From Allobosea sp. (GTDB taxonomy: Bacteria > Pseudomonadota > Alphaproteobacteria > Rhizobiales > Beijerinckiaceae), in NCBI GenBank assembly GCA_024231975.1, contig JAAEQB010000012.1, positions 186,001-250,000 on the forward strand: a stretch of 64,000 bases of DNA, read 5' to 3'. Each line of letters begins with the position of its first letter. Position 1 is the stretch's first letter. Both the position numbers and the translations under genes were made by a program. This document shows positions 16,894 to 24,731 of this stretch, piece by piece. Below the pieces are notes generated by a model. That model made no database searches and was not told the origin of the DNA. It was given only the letters and a program-made list of their open reading frames with translations.

Positions 16894-17074
16894 GCACGCC
16901 TCCATTGAAGGGACTTACGCAGGCTTTTGAAGAACGGCGAGAAGATCGGTAGAGGCTTAAATCGGCCAGCCAGGCGAGGCGTTTGTCATTTGGCCCTTGG
17001 GATCGGACGCTCGCTATTTCGAGTTGGTGAGCTGCCAGCGGGGCGTCGGGCCATTGACGATGTCCACATTATAG

Positions 17075-17093
17075 AAGCGCACATTGTGCGCTT
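17075..17093. promoter_or_regulatory. Palindrome, possible operator
   Basis: AAGCGCAC-ATT-GTGCGCTT is a perfect inverted repeat in the 250-bp gap between the HTH gene and the small gene at 16669. A second, smaller one (ATGATG-TT-CATCAT) is at 17115-17128. They lie upstream of the cargo operon in its direction of transcription, so they could bind the HTH protein encoded next to them. This is inference. Confidence 0.4.
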
Positions 17094-17144
17094 TCAACCT
17101 CTAAAACTTTAACGATGATGTTCATCATTCATTATGGTTAACGA

Positions 17145-17453
17145 CTAGTCCTCATGTCTGGCCGTCACCCATGCGTCGACTGCCGCGAGGACGGCGGCCT
17201 TATTCCAGCCTGCAGCAACAGCCGAGGTTAAAAGAGTGTCCAGGGCAGGGGCCACTGATGGCACGGCGTCTGAGCGTCCCGGCCCGACAATGCGCATGAG
17301 AAGGACCAGTTGCAGCAGATCTGCGATGTAAGGAGGTGGTCCCTTCTTGGACCAGTTCTGCACTGTTCGCCTCGAAACGCCGAACGCATTTCCGAACTCG
17401 ATCTCGGTCAGACCAAGATCCCGTCGCGCCGCTCGAAATGCTTCAGCATCCAT
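17145..17453 (-). CDS. XRE-like helix-turn-helix regulator
   Basis: A 102-residue protein whose first 45 residues form a lambda-repressor-like helix-turn-helix (FRAARRDLGLTEIEFGNAFGVSRRTVQNWSKKG). The remainder is alanine-rich and helical, perhaps for dimerisation. It reads towards the AAA+ protease operon and is the nearest candidate regulator of it. A strong ribosome site is not visible. Similar small XRE proteins are common in mobile elements. Confidence 0.72.
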   Translation of the reverse strand: MDAEAFRAARRDLGLTEIEFGNAFGVSRRTVQNWSKKGPPPYIADLLQLVLLMRIVGPGRSDAVPSVAPALDTLLTSAVAAGWNKAAVLAAVDAWVTARHED

Positions 17454-17763
17454 ATTGGTCGAACTCGCAATGCCGGTAGGGGCGCTTGTCGCGATGCTAA
17501 TATCTTTGCGGTTTGCACGTCGGTTGTGAAGGATCTGCGCTTGAATCCATGATTCCAGATTTCCGGAAATTCGGAAATACGAGCTATTCCACAGATGTCT
17601 CTGGTGATGGCGAACTGGGTGCCGGTCGCGGTAAGGTCTGGGCTTCGAGCTTCAGTACGGTGCTCATCGGCACACATAGCGCGGGCGTCAGCTTGCAGCT
17701 GGATCTCTGAACGCTCTTAGTCTGCAAAGTCACTTAGCCATACCCCTAGCTAAGGAGATGTCG
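17454..17763. other. Divergent intergenic region with operator-like repeat
   Basis: This 310-bp gap separates the HTH gene (leftward) from the Phd gene (rightward) and must hold both promoters. At 17559-17570 it has the palindrome ATTTCCGGAAAT followed at once by a repeated TCGGAAAT, a plausible autoregulatory site for the HTH protein. No gene is seen. Confidence 0.45.
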
Positions 17764-17985
17764 ATGGCTCAATTCTCGGTTCGCAACGCCAAGACCAACC
17801 TGTCCAAGCTGATCGCGGACGCCCTCGAAGGTGGAGACGTGGTCATTGCACGCGGCGGCGTGCCTGCGGTGCGTCTGGTGCCGGTCGCGCCACCCGGCAA
17901 GCGGCGCTTTGGGGCACTCAAAGGAAAGATTGGCGTCGATGCACGCTTTGACGAGCCGCTGCCCGAAACTGAACTCGGCGCGTAG
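17764..17985 (+). CDS. Phd/YefM-family antitoxin
   Basis: A 73-residue prevent-host-death family antitoxin: the N-terminus (AQFSVRNAKTNLSKLIADALEGGDVVIARGGVPAVRLVP) matches the Phd dimer and DNA-binding fold, and the C-terminal tail is of the type that wraps a PIN-domain toxin. AAGGAG lies seven bases before the ATG at 17764; the ATG at 17758 overlaps that site. The expected VapC-type toxin follows after 8 bp but is broken. The orphan antitoxin may persist as a regulator or as an anti-addiction factor. Confidence 0.85.
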   Translation: MAQFSVRNAKTNLSKLIADALEGGDVVIARGGVPAVRLVPVAPPGKRRFGALKGKIGVDARFDEPLPETELGA

Positions 17986-17993
17986 CATCTTTC

Positions 17994-18041
17994 GTGAGGC
18001 TGCTGCTTGATACCCATATGCCATGCGAGCCGGTGAGCTGA
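17994..18041 (+). pseudogene. Truncated VapC/PIN toxin start
   Basis: Eight bases after the Phd stop, GTG opens the peptide VRLLLDTHM, the usual beginning of a PIN-domain toxin (MRLLLDTH). It then changes abruptly and stops after 15 residues. Only the first catalytic aspartate remains. The break lies about 150 bp from the transposon end at 18179, so the rest was probably lost when the end region was assembled or acquired. Confidence 0.62.
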
Positions 18042-18112
18042 ATATCGAGCACAAGGAGTTTGACCGCTTTCAGGCAATCGGCGCCTCGCCAAACACGCCG
18101 CAACAGTCCATA

Positions 18113-18179
18113 CGACGTTTAATCGGGCTACATCGCGCGATTATATGGGCTAAACGACGGCCAATCGGGCTACACGACA
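18113..18179. mobile_element. Right terminus of the Tn7-like transposon with three TnsB-type sites
   Basis: Read leftward from 18179 the sequence begins TGTCGTGTAGCCCGATT, the usual TGT start of Tn7-like ends. The core TAGCCC occurs three times in the same orientation (plus-strand GGGCTA at 18125-18130, 18147-18152 and 18167-18172), spaced 22 and 20 bp, as TnsB sites are. The target duplication would be GTGGA at 18180-18184 if five bases long. No matching inverted end was found elsewhere in the window, so the left end, and probably the rest of the arsenic cargo, lies beyond position 1. Confidence 0.72.
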
Positions 18180-18217
18180 GTGGAGGGCCGGAGAAGGCGC
18201 TCCAGCAGCTCAAGCGC

Positions 18218-18245
18218 GATTCGCATAAGACATATTATGGAACTT
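18218..18245. other. dif: Candidate chromosome dimer resolution site dif
   Basis: The 28 bases consist of GATTCGCATAA, a six-base centre GACATA, and TTATGGAACTT. Compared with E. coli dif (GGTGCGCATAA / TGTATA / TTATGTTAAAT), the XerC arm matches at 9 of 11 positions and the XerD arm at 7 of 11, including the inner CGCATAA and TTATG. It lies in a non-coding gap between the transposon end and the MBL-fold gene. XerCD action is inferred from this match. Confidence 0.72.
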
Positions 18246-18302
18246 AAGTTGACGCCCGGAATTGCCCGCACCACCGGCCCGCATCGCTGACCGAGAAACC
18301 TT

Positions 18303-19106
18303 CTATCCGTCGATCGTCAGTTTCATCCCATCGAATGCCGGTTCAATGTTGTCCGGCAAGCGCTTGGACAGGCTAAGGTAATCGAGATCGACATGGAGGT
18401 TGGTCAGGATCGCGCGGCGCGGTTTTAGTTGCGCGATCGCCTCCAGCGACTGCTCCAGATTGAAGTGGCTGGGATGCGGCGATTCACGCAGGCAGTCGAG
18501 CACCAGCACGTCGAGCCCGCTCATCGCCGCCATCGCCTCGGGCGGGATCGCGCTGACATCGGGCGCATAGCCGAAGCCGCCGAAGCGGAAGCCGAGCGCG
18601 TCATAGTTCGGGCCGTGCTCGAGCCGGAACGGCAGCGCCTCGATCGGTCCGCCGGCGCCGTCGATCACGAGCGGCTCGCCGGCTGCGAGCGGCTCCAGGT
18701 CGAGGATCGGTGGATAGAGGCTGCCGGGCGGCGTCTCGAACAGATAGGCGAAGCGCTGGCGCAGCGTCGCGCCGGTCACGGCGTCGGCATGGACCGGGAT
18801 GCGCTTGCGCATGTGCAGGACCAGCGCGCGCAGATCGTCGATGCCATGGGTGTGGTCGGCATGGTCGTGGCTGAACAGCGTCGCATCGAGCCGGTTGATC
18901 TCGGCCGAGAGCAATTGCTCGCGCAGGTCCGGCGTGGTGTCGATCAGCACGCTCGTCGTGCCGCCCGGGCTATGACGCTCGACCAGGATCGAGCAGCGCC
19001 GGCGCCGGTTCTTCGGCTCAGCCGGATCGCAGGCACCCCAGCCGGAACCCGGCCGCGGCACGCCGCCGGATGAGCCGCAGCCGAGGATGGTGACGGTCAG
19101 GCTCAT
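18303..19106 (-). CDS. MBL-fold metallohydrolase (PhnP-like)
   Basis: A 267-residue metallo-beta-lactamase-fold hydrolase. The metal-binding HDHADH is at residues 80-85, and a further histidine is in the NLHVDLDY segment near the C-terminus. The GCGSSGGVPRPG start is characteristic of the PhnP-like branch, which hydrolyses cyclic phosphodiesters. It is the last gene of the backbone operon metG-tatD-MBL, starting 15 bp after tatD. The exact substrate in this position is not known. Confidence 0.88.
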   Translation of the reverse strand: MSLTVTILGCGSSGGVPRPGSGWGACDPAEPKNRRRRCSILVERHSPGGTTSVLIDTTPDLREQLLSAEINRLDATLFSHDHADHTHGIDDLRALVLHMRKRIPVHADAVTGATLRQRFAYLFETPPGSLYPPILDLEPLAAGEPLVIDGAGGPIEALPFRLEHGPNYDALGFRFGGFGYAPDVSAIPPEAMAAMSGLDVLVLDCLRESPHPSHFNLEQSLEAIAQLKPRRAILTNLHVDLDYLSLSKRLPDNIEPAFDGMKLTIDG

Positions 19107-19121
19107 GCGGCGCGGCTTGCC

Positions 19122-19922
19122 TCAGGCCACCTGCGCCACAGGCGCGGCGTGGTCCATCTTCCAATAGCAGCGCCGGGCGTTCTCGGTCGTGATCCGGGCG
19201 ATCTCGTCGAAGGACACGCCCTTGACGTCGGCAAGAACCTTCGCAGTTTCAACGACATAGGACGGTTCGTTGCGCTTGCCGCGATAGGGCGTCGGGGCGA
19301 GGTAGGGCGCGTCGGTCTCGACCAGCAGGCGCTCCAGCGGGATGTCGCGGGCGATATCCCGCAGCGCCTGCGAGGTCTTGAAGGTCAGGATCCCGGAGAA
19401 CGAGACATAGAGCCCGAGCTCGACGCCGGTGCGGGCCAGCATCTCGCCCGCCGTGAAGCAGTGCAGGATGGCGGGGAAGGCGCCCTTCCCCATCTCCTCG
19501 GGCAGGATCGCCGCCATGTCCTCGTCGGCCTCGCGCGAATGGATCACCAGCGGCAGCTGGGTCTCGCGCGCCGCGGCGATATGGGTGCGCAGGCCCTGCT
19601 CCTGCGCTGCGCGCGGGCTCTTGTCGTAGTGATAGTCGAGCCCGGCCTCGCCGATGGCGACGCAGCGCGGATGACGCGACAATTCGACGAGCTGCCCGGC
19701 GGTGACGTCGAGCTCCTCATGGGCGCCGTGCGGGTGCGTGCCGACCGTGCACCAGACCGAAGGAAAGCGCTCGGCCAGAGCCGCATAGGTGGCAAAGCGG
19801 CCGACGCGGGTCGAGATCGTCACCATCCGGCCGACGCCGGCCGCTTCGGCGCGGCCGACGTAAGACGCGATATCCTCGGCGAAGTCCGGGAAATCGAGAT
19901 GGCAATGCGTATCGATCAGCAT
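19122..19922 (-). CDS. tatD: TatD-family metal-dependent hydrolase
   Basis: A 266-residue TIM-barrel hydrolase. MLIDTHCHLDF at the N-terminus carries the HxH metal ligands, IGEAGLDYHY the glutamate, and LLVETDAPYL the late aspartate; all are in the TatD order. TatD proteins are 3'-5' exonucleases or DNA-repair nucleases. It is separated from metG by 215 bp that contain a palindromic repeat, but lies in the same direction, the order found across Hyphomicrobiales. Confidence 0.92.
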   Translation of the reverse strand: MLIDTHCHLDFPDFAEDIASYVGRAEAAGVGRMVTISTRVGRFATYAALAERFPSVWCTVGTHPHGAHEELDVTAGQLVELSRHPRCVAIGEAGLDYHYDKSPRAAQEQGLRTHIAAARETQLPLVIHSREADEDMAAILPEEMGKGAFPAILHCFTAGEMLARTGVELGLYVSFSGILTFKTSQALRDIARDIPLERLLVETDAPYLAPTPYRGKRNEPSYVVETAKVLADVKGVSFDEIARITTENARRCYWKMDHAAPVAQVA

Positions 19923-19965
19923 CGGAAGAATCGCTTGAAAGAGGAACTCGCGGTCGCCGCTTTAG

Positions 19966-20097
19966 CCCTCCCCCCGCTTGCGGTGGGGAGGGTTGGGTGG
20001 GGGGCAGCGCCGCTTGGCGCTTTCTTGGAAGAGGTCCCTCGCCCTGCTTTGCGGCCCCCCATCCCTGACCCTTCCCCACCGCAAGCGGGGGGAAGGG
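19966..20097. repeat. Inverted-repeat intergenic element
   Basis: Two copies of a C-rich block centred on CCCCGCTTGCGGTGGGGA stand in inverted orientation about 75 bp apart between metG and tatD, so the transcript can form a long hairpin. It resembles the mobile palindromic repeats scattered in alphaproteobacterial genomes. No coding content is seen. Confidence 0.7.
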
Positions 20098-20136
20098 AAT
20101 GTGGGTCGCCTGCAAGCGAGAGCTCTTCGATGAGCA

Positions 20137-21696
20137 TCAGGCCGCCTCGCCGCCTTCCGGCTCGACATAGCGCGGGAAGACCGCGCTCGGCGCCGGCAAG
20201 GCCGTGCCCGAGCTGAGGCGGCCGGCTTCGCCGAGCGCGGCGAAGTCGCGAGCCTCAGCCGGAACTGCCAGCAGATCGAGCAGCCTGGCCATCGCCTGCG
20301 GCATCACCGGCTGGGTCAGGATCGCGACCTGCCGGATCGTCTCGATCGTGACGCAGAGCACCGTATCGCGCCGGGCCGGATCGCTCTTCGAGAGCTTCCA
20401 CGGCTCGTTATTGGCGAAATAGCGGTTGGCCTCGGCGACCACGGCCCAGATATCGGCCAGCACGACGTGCAGGGCGAAATCCTGCATGGCGGCGCGCGTC
20501 TTCGCCAGCAGCCCGTCGGCCTGCGCCAGCATCGCCCTGTCAGCCTCGGTCAGCGTGCCGGCTGGCGGTACCCTGCCCTCGCAGTTCTTGGCGATCATCG
20601 ACAGCGAGCGCTGCGCCAGATTGCCGAGATCGTTGGCGAGGTCGGCATTGATGCGCCCGACGATCGCCTCATGGCTGTAGTTGCCGTCCTGGCCGAAGGA
20701 GACCTCGCGCAGGAAGAAATAGCGGAGCTGATCGACGCCATAGATATCGGCGAGCGCGAACGGGTCGACGACGTTGCCGACCGATTTCGACATCTTGGCG
20801 CCCTTGTTCAGCAGGAAGCCGTGGCCGAAGACGCGCTTCGGCAGCGGCAGCCCCGCCGACATCAGGAAGGCCGGCCAGTAGACCGTGTGGAAGCGCACGA
20901 TGTCCTTGCCGATGATGTGGACATCGGCCGGCCAGTAATGCCAGCGCGGATCGCTCTCGTCGGGGAAGCCGCAGCCGGTGACGTAGTTGTTGAGTGCGTC
21001 GACCCAGACATACATCACATGCTTCGGATCGCCCGGGACCGGCAGCCCCCAGTCGAAGGTGGTGCGGCTGATCGAGAGATCCTCGAGCCCGCCCTGGACG
21101 AAGGAGACGATCTCGTTGCGGCGCGTCTCCGGCGAGACGAAGTCCGGCACGTCGCGATAGAGCGCGAGCAGCCTGTCCTGATAGGCCTTGAGGCGGAAGA
21201 AATAGCTCTCCTCCTCGACCCATTCGACCGGCGTGCCCTGCCCGCCCAGGCGCGTGCCGTCGGGCTGGAGGGTGGTCTCCTCCTCGCCATAGAAGGCTTC
21301 GTCCCGCACCGAATACCAGCCGGAATATTTGGCGAGATAGATGTCGCCATTGGCCTCCATCCGGCGCCAGAGCTCCTGCGTCGAGGGCAGATGGTCGGCG
21401 TCGGTGGTGCGGATGAAGCGGTCGAATGAGCAGCCAAGCCGCTGCTCCATTTCCTCGAAGCGCTTGGCGATGCCGTCGACGAAATCCTTCGGGGAGAGCC
21501 CGTTCTGCGCAGCGGTGCGCTGCACCTTCTGGCCGTGCTCGTCGGTGCCGGTCATGGCGAAGACGTCGTAGCCGTCGAGGCGCTTGAAGCGGGCGATCGC
21601 GTCCGCGGACACCATCTCATAGGCGTGGCCGATATGCGGCGGGCCGTTGGTGTAGTGGATCGCGGTCGTCAGATAGAACTTCGGGGCCGAGGCCAT
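20137..21696 (-). CDS. metG: Methionyl-tRNA synthetase
   Basis: A 519-residue class I aminoacyl-tRNA synthetase. HIGH is at residues 21-24 (PPHIGHAYE) and KMSKS at 301-305. The protein lacks the C-terminal tRNA-binding dimerisation domain of E. coli MetG, as is usual for the short alphaproteobacterial form. It charges tRNA-Met and tRNA-fMet. It begins 27 bp after holB in the tmk-holB-metG-tatD arrangement. Confidence 0.97.
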   Translation of the reverse strand: MASAPKFYLTTAIHYTNGPPHIGHAYEMVSADAIARFKRLDGYDVFAMTGTDEHGQKVQRTAAQNGLSPKDFVDGIAKRFEEMEQRLGCSFDRFIRTTDADHLPSTQELWRRMEANGDIYLAKYSGWYSVRDEAFYGEEETTLQPDGTRLGGQGTPVEWVEEESYFFRLKAYQDRLLALYRDVPDFVSPETRRNEIVSFVQGGLEDLSISRTTFDWGLPVPGDPKHVMYVWVDALNNYVTGCGFPDESDPRWHYWPADVHIIGKDIVRFHTVYWPAFLMSAGLPLPKRVFGHGFLLNKGAKMSKSVGNVVDPFALADIYGVDQLRYFFLREVSFGQDGNYSHEAIVGRINADLANDLGNLAQRSLSMIAKNCEGRVPPAGTLTEADRAMLAQADGLLAKTRAAMQDFALHVVLADIWAVVAEANRYFANNEPWKLSKSDPARRDTVLCVTIETIRQVAILTQPVMPQAMARLLDLLAVPAEARDFAALGEAGRLSSGTALPAPSAVFPRYVEPEGGEAA

Positions 21697-21723
21697 GGTC
21701 TGTCCGGTCGTCTTAAACGGGTT

Positions 21724-22794
21724 TCAGGCCGCGCGCGAACGGGAAACCGCCTCCGACAGATCGTGAAACAGCGACATGACGAGGGGGCGGCGATCGAGAT
21801 TATAGGTTTCGACCTCGTTCGCGGCGCGTGCAAGTCTCTCCCACACCTCCGCGAGGGGCGCAAGCCGGGCCGGGCCTGCGCCGGCATGCGCATGGAGATG
21901 CGCGCCGAGCCAGCCCTGTACCGTTTCAATCATCACGGCGAAATCGGCCTCGCCCGCCCGGCCCGCAACATCCTCGCCGAGCGCCAGCAGCGCGGTGAGG
22001 TCGATCGAGGGCAGCGCATCGAGCCGTGCCCGCACCGCCTCGACCAGCGCCAGCGTTTCCGGATCGACATAGGTCAGCGCCCGCCTGACCGAGCCCTCGG
22101 ACAAGGCTGCGGCGCGGCCGAGCGCCGAGGCGTCATAGGGCAGGCGCATGCGCTCCAGCGCGATCGCGCCGGCCTGCGCGACGTCATCCTCGCCGAGCGG
22201 CTCGAAGGAGAGCAGCCGGCAGCGCGAACGGATCGTCGGCAGCACGCGGCCGGGCGCGTGCGCGACGATCAGGAAGAGGCAGCGCGGCGGCGGCTCCTCC
22301 AGCAGCTTCAGCAAGGCGTTGGCGGCGTTACGTTCCAGATACTCGGCGGAATCGACGATGGCGATGCGCCAGCCGCCCTCGCCTGCGCTCGAGCCGAAAC
22401 GGTCGATGATCCGGCGCACCAGGTCGACCGGAATGTTGCTGGTGAAGCTCTTGCCGTCGGGCTTGGCGATGCGGCGCAGGAGATGGAGGTCCGGATGCGA
22501 CTGCGCCGCGATCTTGCGGGTGGCCCCGTCCGCTTCCGGCATGGCGAGGTCGCGGGCGGCTTCGGCGCGGCGCAGCGGATCGCCCTCGGCCAGCATGAAA
22601 CGGGCGGCGCGATAGGCGAAGCTCGCCTTGCCGATGCCCTCGGGGCCGCCGAGCAGCCAGGCGTGGTGCATGCGGCCGGAGCGCAGCGCCGTCAGGAGGG
22701 CGTCCTCCTGGCGCTGGTGGCCGATGAGTGCCAGCGTCTCGCGCGGATGCGGGGCGTTGGGCAGGCGGTCGGGTTCGTTGCTCGATTCGATCAT
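21724..22794 (-). CDS. holB: DNA polymerase III subunit delta'
   Basis: A 356-residue clamp-loader subunit. A P-loop-like GGPEGIGKAS lies at about residues 49-58, and DSAEYLERNAANALLKLLEEPP is the family's conserved sensor and SRC-like region. Together with delta and tau it loads the sliding clamp. It overlaps the tmk stop by four bases (ATGA), so the two are translationally coupled. Confidence 0.95.
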   Translation of the reverse strand: MIESSNEPDRLPNAPHPRETLALIGHQRQEDALLTALRSGRMHHAWLLGGPEGIGKASFAYRAARFMLAEGDPLRRAEAARDLAMPEADGATRKIAAQSHPDLHLLRRIAKPDGKSFTSNIPVDLVRRIIDRFGSSAGEGGWRIAIVDSAEYLERNAANALLKLLEEPPPRCLFLIVAHAPGRVLPTIRSRCRLLSFEPLGEDDVAQAGAIALERMRLPYDASALGRAAALSEGSVRRALTYVDPETLALVEAVRARLDALPSIDLTALLALGEDVAGRAGEADFAVMIETVQGWLGAHLHAHAGAGPARLAPLAEVWERLARAANEVETYNLDRRPLVMSLFHDLSEAVSRSRAA

Positions 22795-23468
22795 GCCGGC
22801 GCAATCTGCGGCAAGGGCAGCCGGGTGGAAAGCGCTTCCCAGGCGGTATTCGCCAGCGCCTCCGGCGGAAGGCTGGCGTCGAGCACGACACAGCGCTGCG
22901 GCTCGGCGGCGGCGATGTCGAGAAAGCCCTGACGCAGGCGGCGATGGTAGGTGATCGTTTCGCTTTCGAAACGGTCTGTCGCCTCCCCCGGCCGGCGGCG
23001 GCGAGCGGCGCGGGCGAGGCCGGTCTCCGGCGCGAGATCGAGTATGAAGGTCAATTCCGGCATCAGCCCGGCGATCGCGACAGCTTCCAGCGCTGTGAGC
23101 TTGTCTGCGGCGATCTCGCCGAGCGTGCCCTGATAGACGCGGGTGGAGTCGATGAAGCGGTCGCAGATCACCCAGGCCCCGCGCTTGAGCGCCGGCCTGA
23201 TGCGGCTGTCGACATGGTCGATGCGGGCGGCCTGGAACATCAGCGCCTCGGCGAAGGCGCCATAGGGCTTGATCCTGCCGGCAAGCAAGGCCGCGCGGAT
23301 GCGCTCGGCCTTGGGCGAGCCGCCGGGCTCGCGCGTCAGCTCGATGGTAAGGCCGCGCGCCTCCAGACGAGCCGCGAGCGCCTTGGCCAGGGTCGACTTG
23401 CCGGCCCCCTCCCCGCCTTCGAGCGTGATGAAATGCCCCGCCGCGGGCCGCACCTGCGCTTTAGCCAC
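22791..23468 (-). CDS. tmk: Thymidylate kinase
   Basis: A 225-residue dTMP kinase. The P-loop GGEGAGKST is at residues 18-26, the DR pair is in VICDRFIDSTRVYQG, and the lid region is around ARRRRPGEATDRFES. It phosphorylates dTMP to dTDP for DNA synthesis. It starts two bases after the carboxypeptidase stop and overlaps holB, making a compact operon. Confidence 0.96.
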   Translation of the reverse strand: MAKAQVRPAAGHFITLEGGEGAGKSTLAKALAARLEARGLTIELTREPGGSPKAERIRAALLAGRIKPYGAFAEALMFQAARIDHVDSRIRPALKRGAWVICDRFIDSTRVYQGTLGEIAADKLTALEAVAIAGLMPELTFILDLAPETGLARAARRRRPGEATDRFESETITYHRRLRQGFLDIAAAEPQRCVVLDASLPPEALANTAWEALSTRLPLPQIAPA

Positions 23469-23470
23469 GC

Positions 23471-24682
23471 TCAGCTCCGCTTGAGGGCCTTGCGGACCCA
23501 GCCGGTCGCGGCCTCCATCAGCGCATCGAGCGCCCGCTGCTGCAGCGTGCCGGCTGCGACCGACTCGGCGGCGTAGAGCGGGATCTCCAGCGTCTTGATC
23601 TCGCCGCGCGTCACCAGCAGGCGACCGACCTCGGCGCCCTCCGCCACCGGCGCCTGCAAGGGGCCGCGATAGACGATGCGGGCGGCGAGGCGCTCGCTGC
23701 TGCCGCGCGGCACCAAGAGGTTGACCGGCCCTTTCGCCTTGAGCGCGACCCGCCCCTTCTCGCCGCCGAAGACGCTGGCCTCACCGACGCTCTCGCCCTC
23801 GGCGAAGACCTGCCGCTGCTCGAAGGAGCGGAAACCCCATTCGAGCAGTTTGCGGGCCTCGGCGGCGCGGTCGCGCGCATTCTTCAGGCCGTTGAGCACG
23901 ACGATCAGCCGCTGGCCCTTCTGCACGGCCGAGCCGACGAGGCCGTAGCCGGTCTCGTCGATATTGCCGGTCTTGAGGCCGTCGGCGCCGATATCCATGG
24001 CGAGCAGCGGGTTGCGGTTGCTCTGCTTGATCTTGTTCCAGGTGAAGTCGCGCTGGCCGAAGATCTTGTAGAGCTCCGGATAGGTCTTGATAATGTGGTC
24101 GGCTAGGAAAGCGAGCTCGCGTGCCGTAACCTTCTGCTCGGGATCGGCCATGCCGGTCGCGTTGCGGAACTGCGACTTGGGCAGGCCGAGCGCGCGGACG
24201 CGTTCGGTCATGATCCTGGCGAAGCTGGCTTCGTCGCCCGCCACCGCCTCGGCCAGCGCGATCGCCGCATCGTTGCCGGATTGCACGATCAGCCCTTGCA
24301 GGATGTCGCCGAGCTTTACCCGGCTATGGACGATCGCGAACATGGTCGAGCCGCCGGAGACGCCGCCGCCCTTGCGCCAGGCATTCTCGGAGATCGAGAT
24401 CTCGGTCTCCAGCGTCATCTTGCCGGCGGCGATCTCCTGGAAGGCGACGAGGGCGGTCGCGAGCTTGGCGAGGCTCGCCGGAACCATCAGCTCGTCGGCC
24501 GCCTTCTCGTAGAGTACGGCGCCGCTGGCGGAATCGACGAGGATCGCGTAGGGCGCGGCCGATTGGAACGCCTGGGCGCGGGCAAGTCCGGGCGCCAGGA
24601 CGAGCACCGCGAAGAGAGCGAGAGCTGCGCCAAGAACCGGCGAGTGGTGGGCGCGCGCCATCCCTGATCGACCTTGCGTCAT
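23471..24682 (-). CDS. D-alanyl-D-alanine carboxypeptidase (DacA/PBP5 family)
   Basis: A 403-residue serine-type peptidase that trims peptidoglycan stem peptides in the periplasm. A signal peptide is present (hydrophobic LGAALALFAVLVLAPGLARA, about residues 17-36). The catalytic motifs are S70-L-A-K73, SGN within VQSGNDAA, and KTG within DGLKTGN. The start at 24682 gives a normal signal peptide; a longer ORF to 24790 adds 36 non-conserved residues overlapping rlpA. It lies between rlpA and tmk, its usual neighbour in Hyphomicrobiales. Confidence 0.93.
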   Translation of the reverse strand: MTQGRSGMARAHHSPVLGAALALFAVLVLAPGLARAQAFQSAAPYAILVDSASGAVLYEKAADELMVPASLAKLATALVAFQEIAAGKMTLETEISISENAWRKGGGVSGGSTMFAIVHSRVKLGDILQGLIVQSGNDAAIALAEAVAGDEASFARIMTERVRALGLPKSQFRNATGMADPEQKVTARELAFLADHIIKTYPELYKIFGQRDFTWNKIKQSNRNPLLAMDIGADGLKTGNIDETGYGLVGSAVQKGQRLIVVLNGLKNARDRAAEARKLLEWGFRSFEQRQVFAEGESVGEASVFGGEKGRVALKAKGPVNLLVPRGSSERLAARIVYRGPLQAPVAEGAEVGRLLVTRGEIKTLEIPLYAAESVAAGTLQQRALDALMEAATGWVRKALKRS

Positions 24683-24731
24683 ATCGAGATCAGATGATGC
24701 GCGCCGCCGGGCGGTCAAGCCCGGAGCGAAA

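Noticed and set aside
1..18179. Possible CRISPR-associated transposon (CAST)
   Set aside because: No Cas gene, no CRISPR array and no guide-like repeat is visible near tniQ or tnsA, so target choice by TniQ alone is the simpler view within this window.
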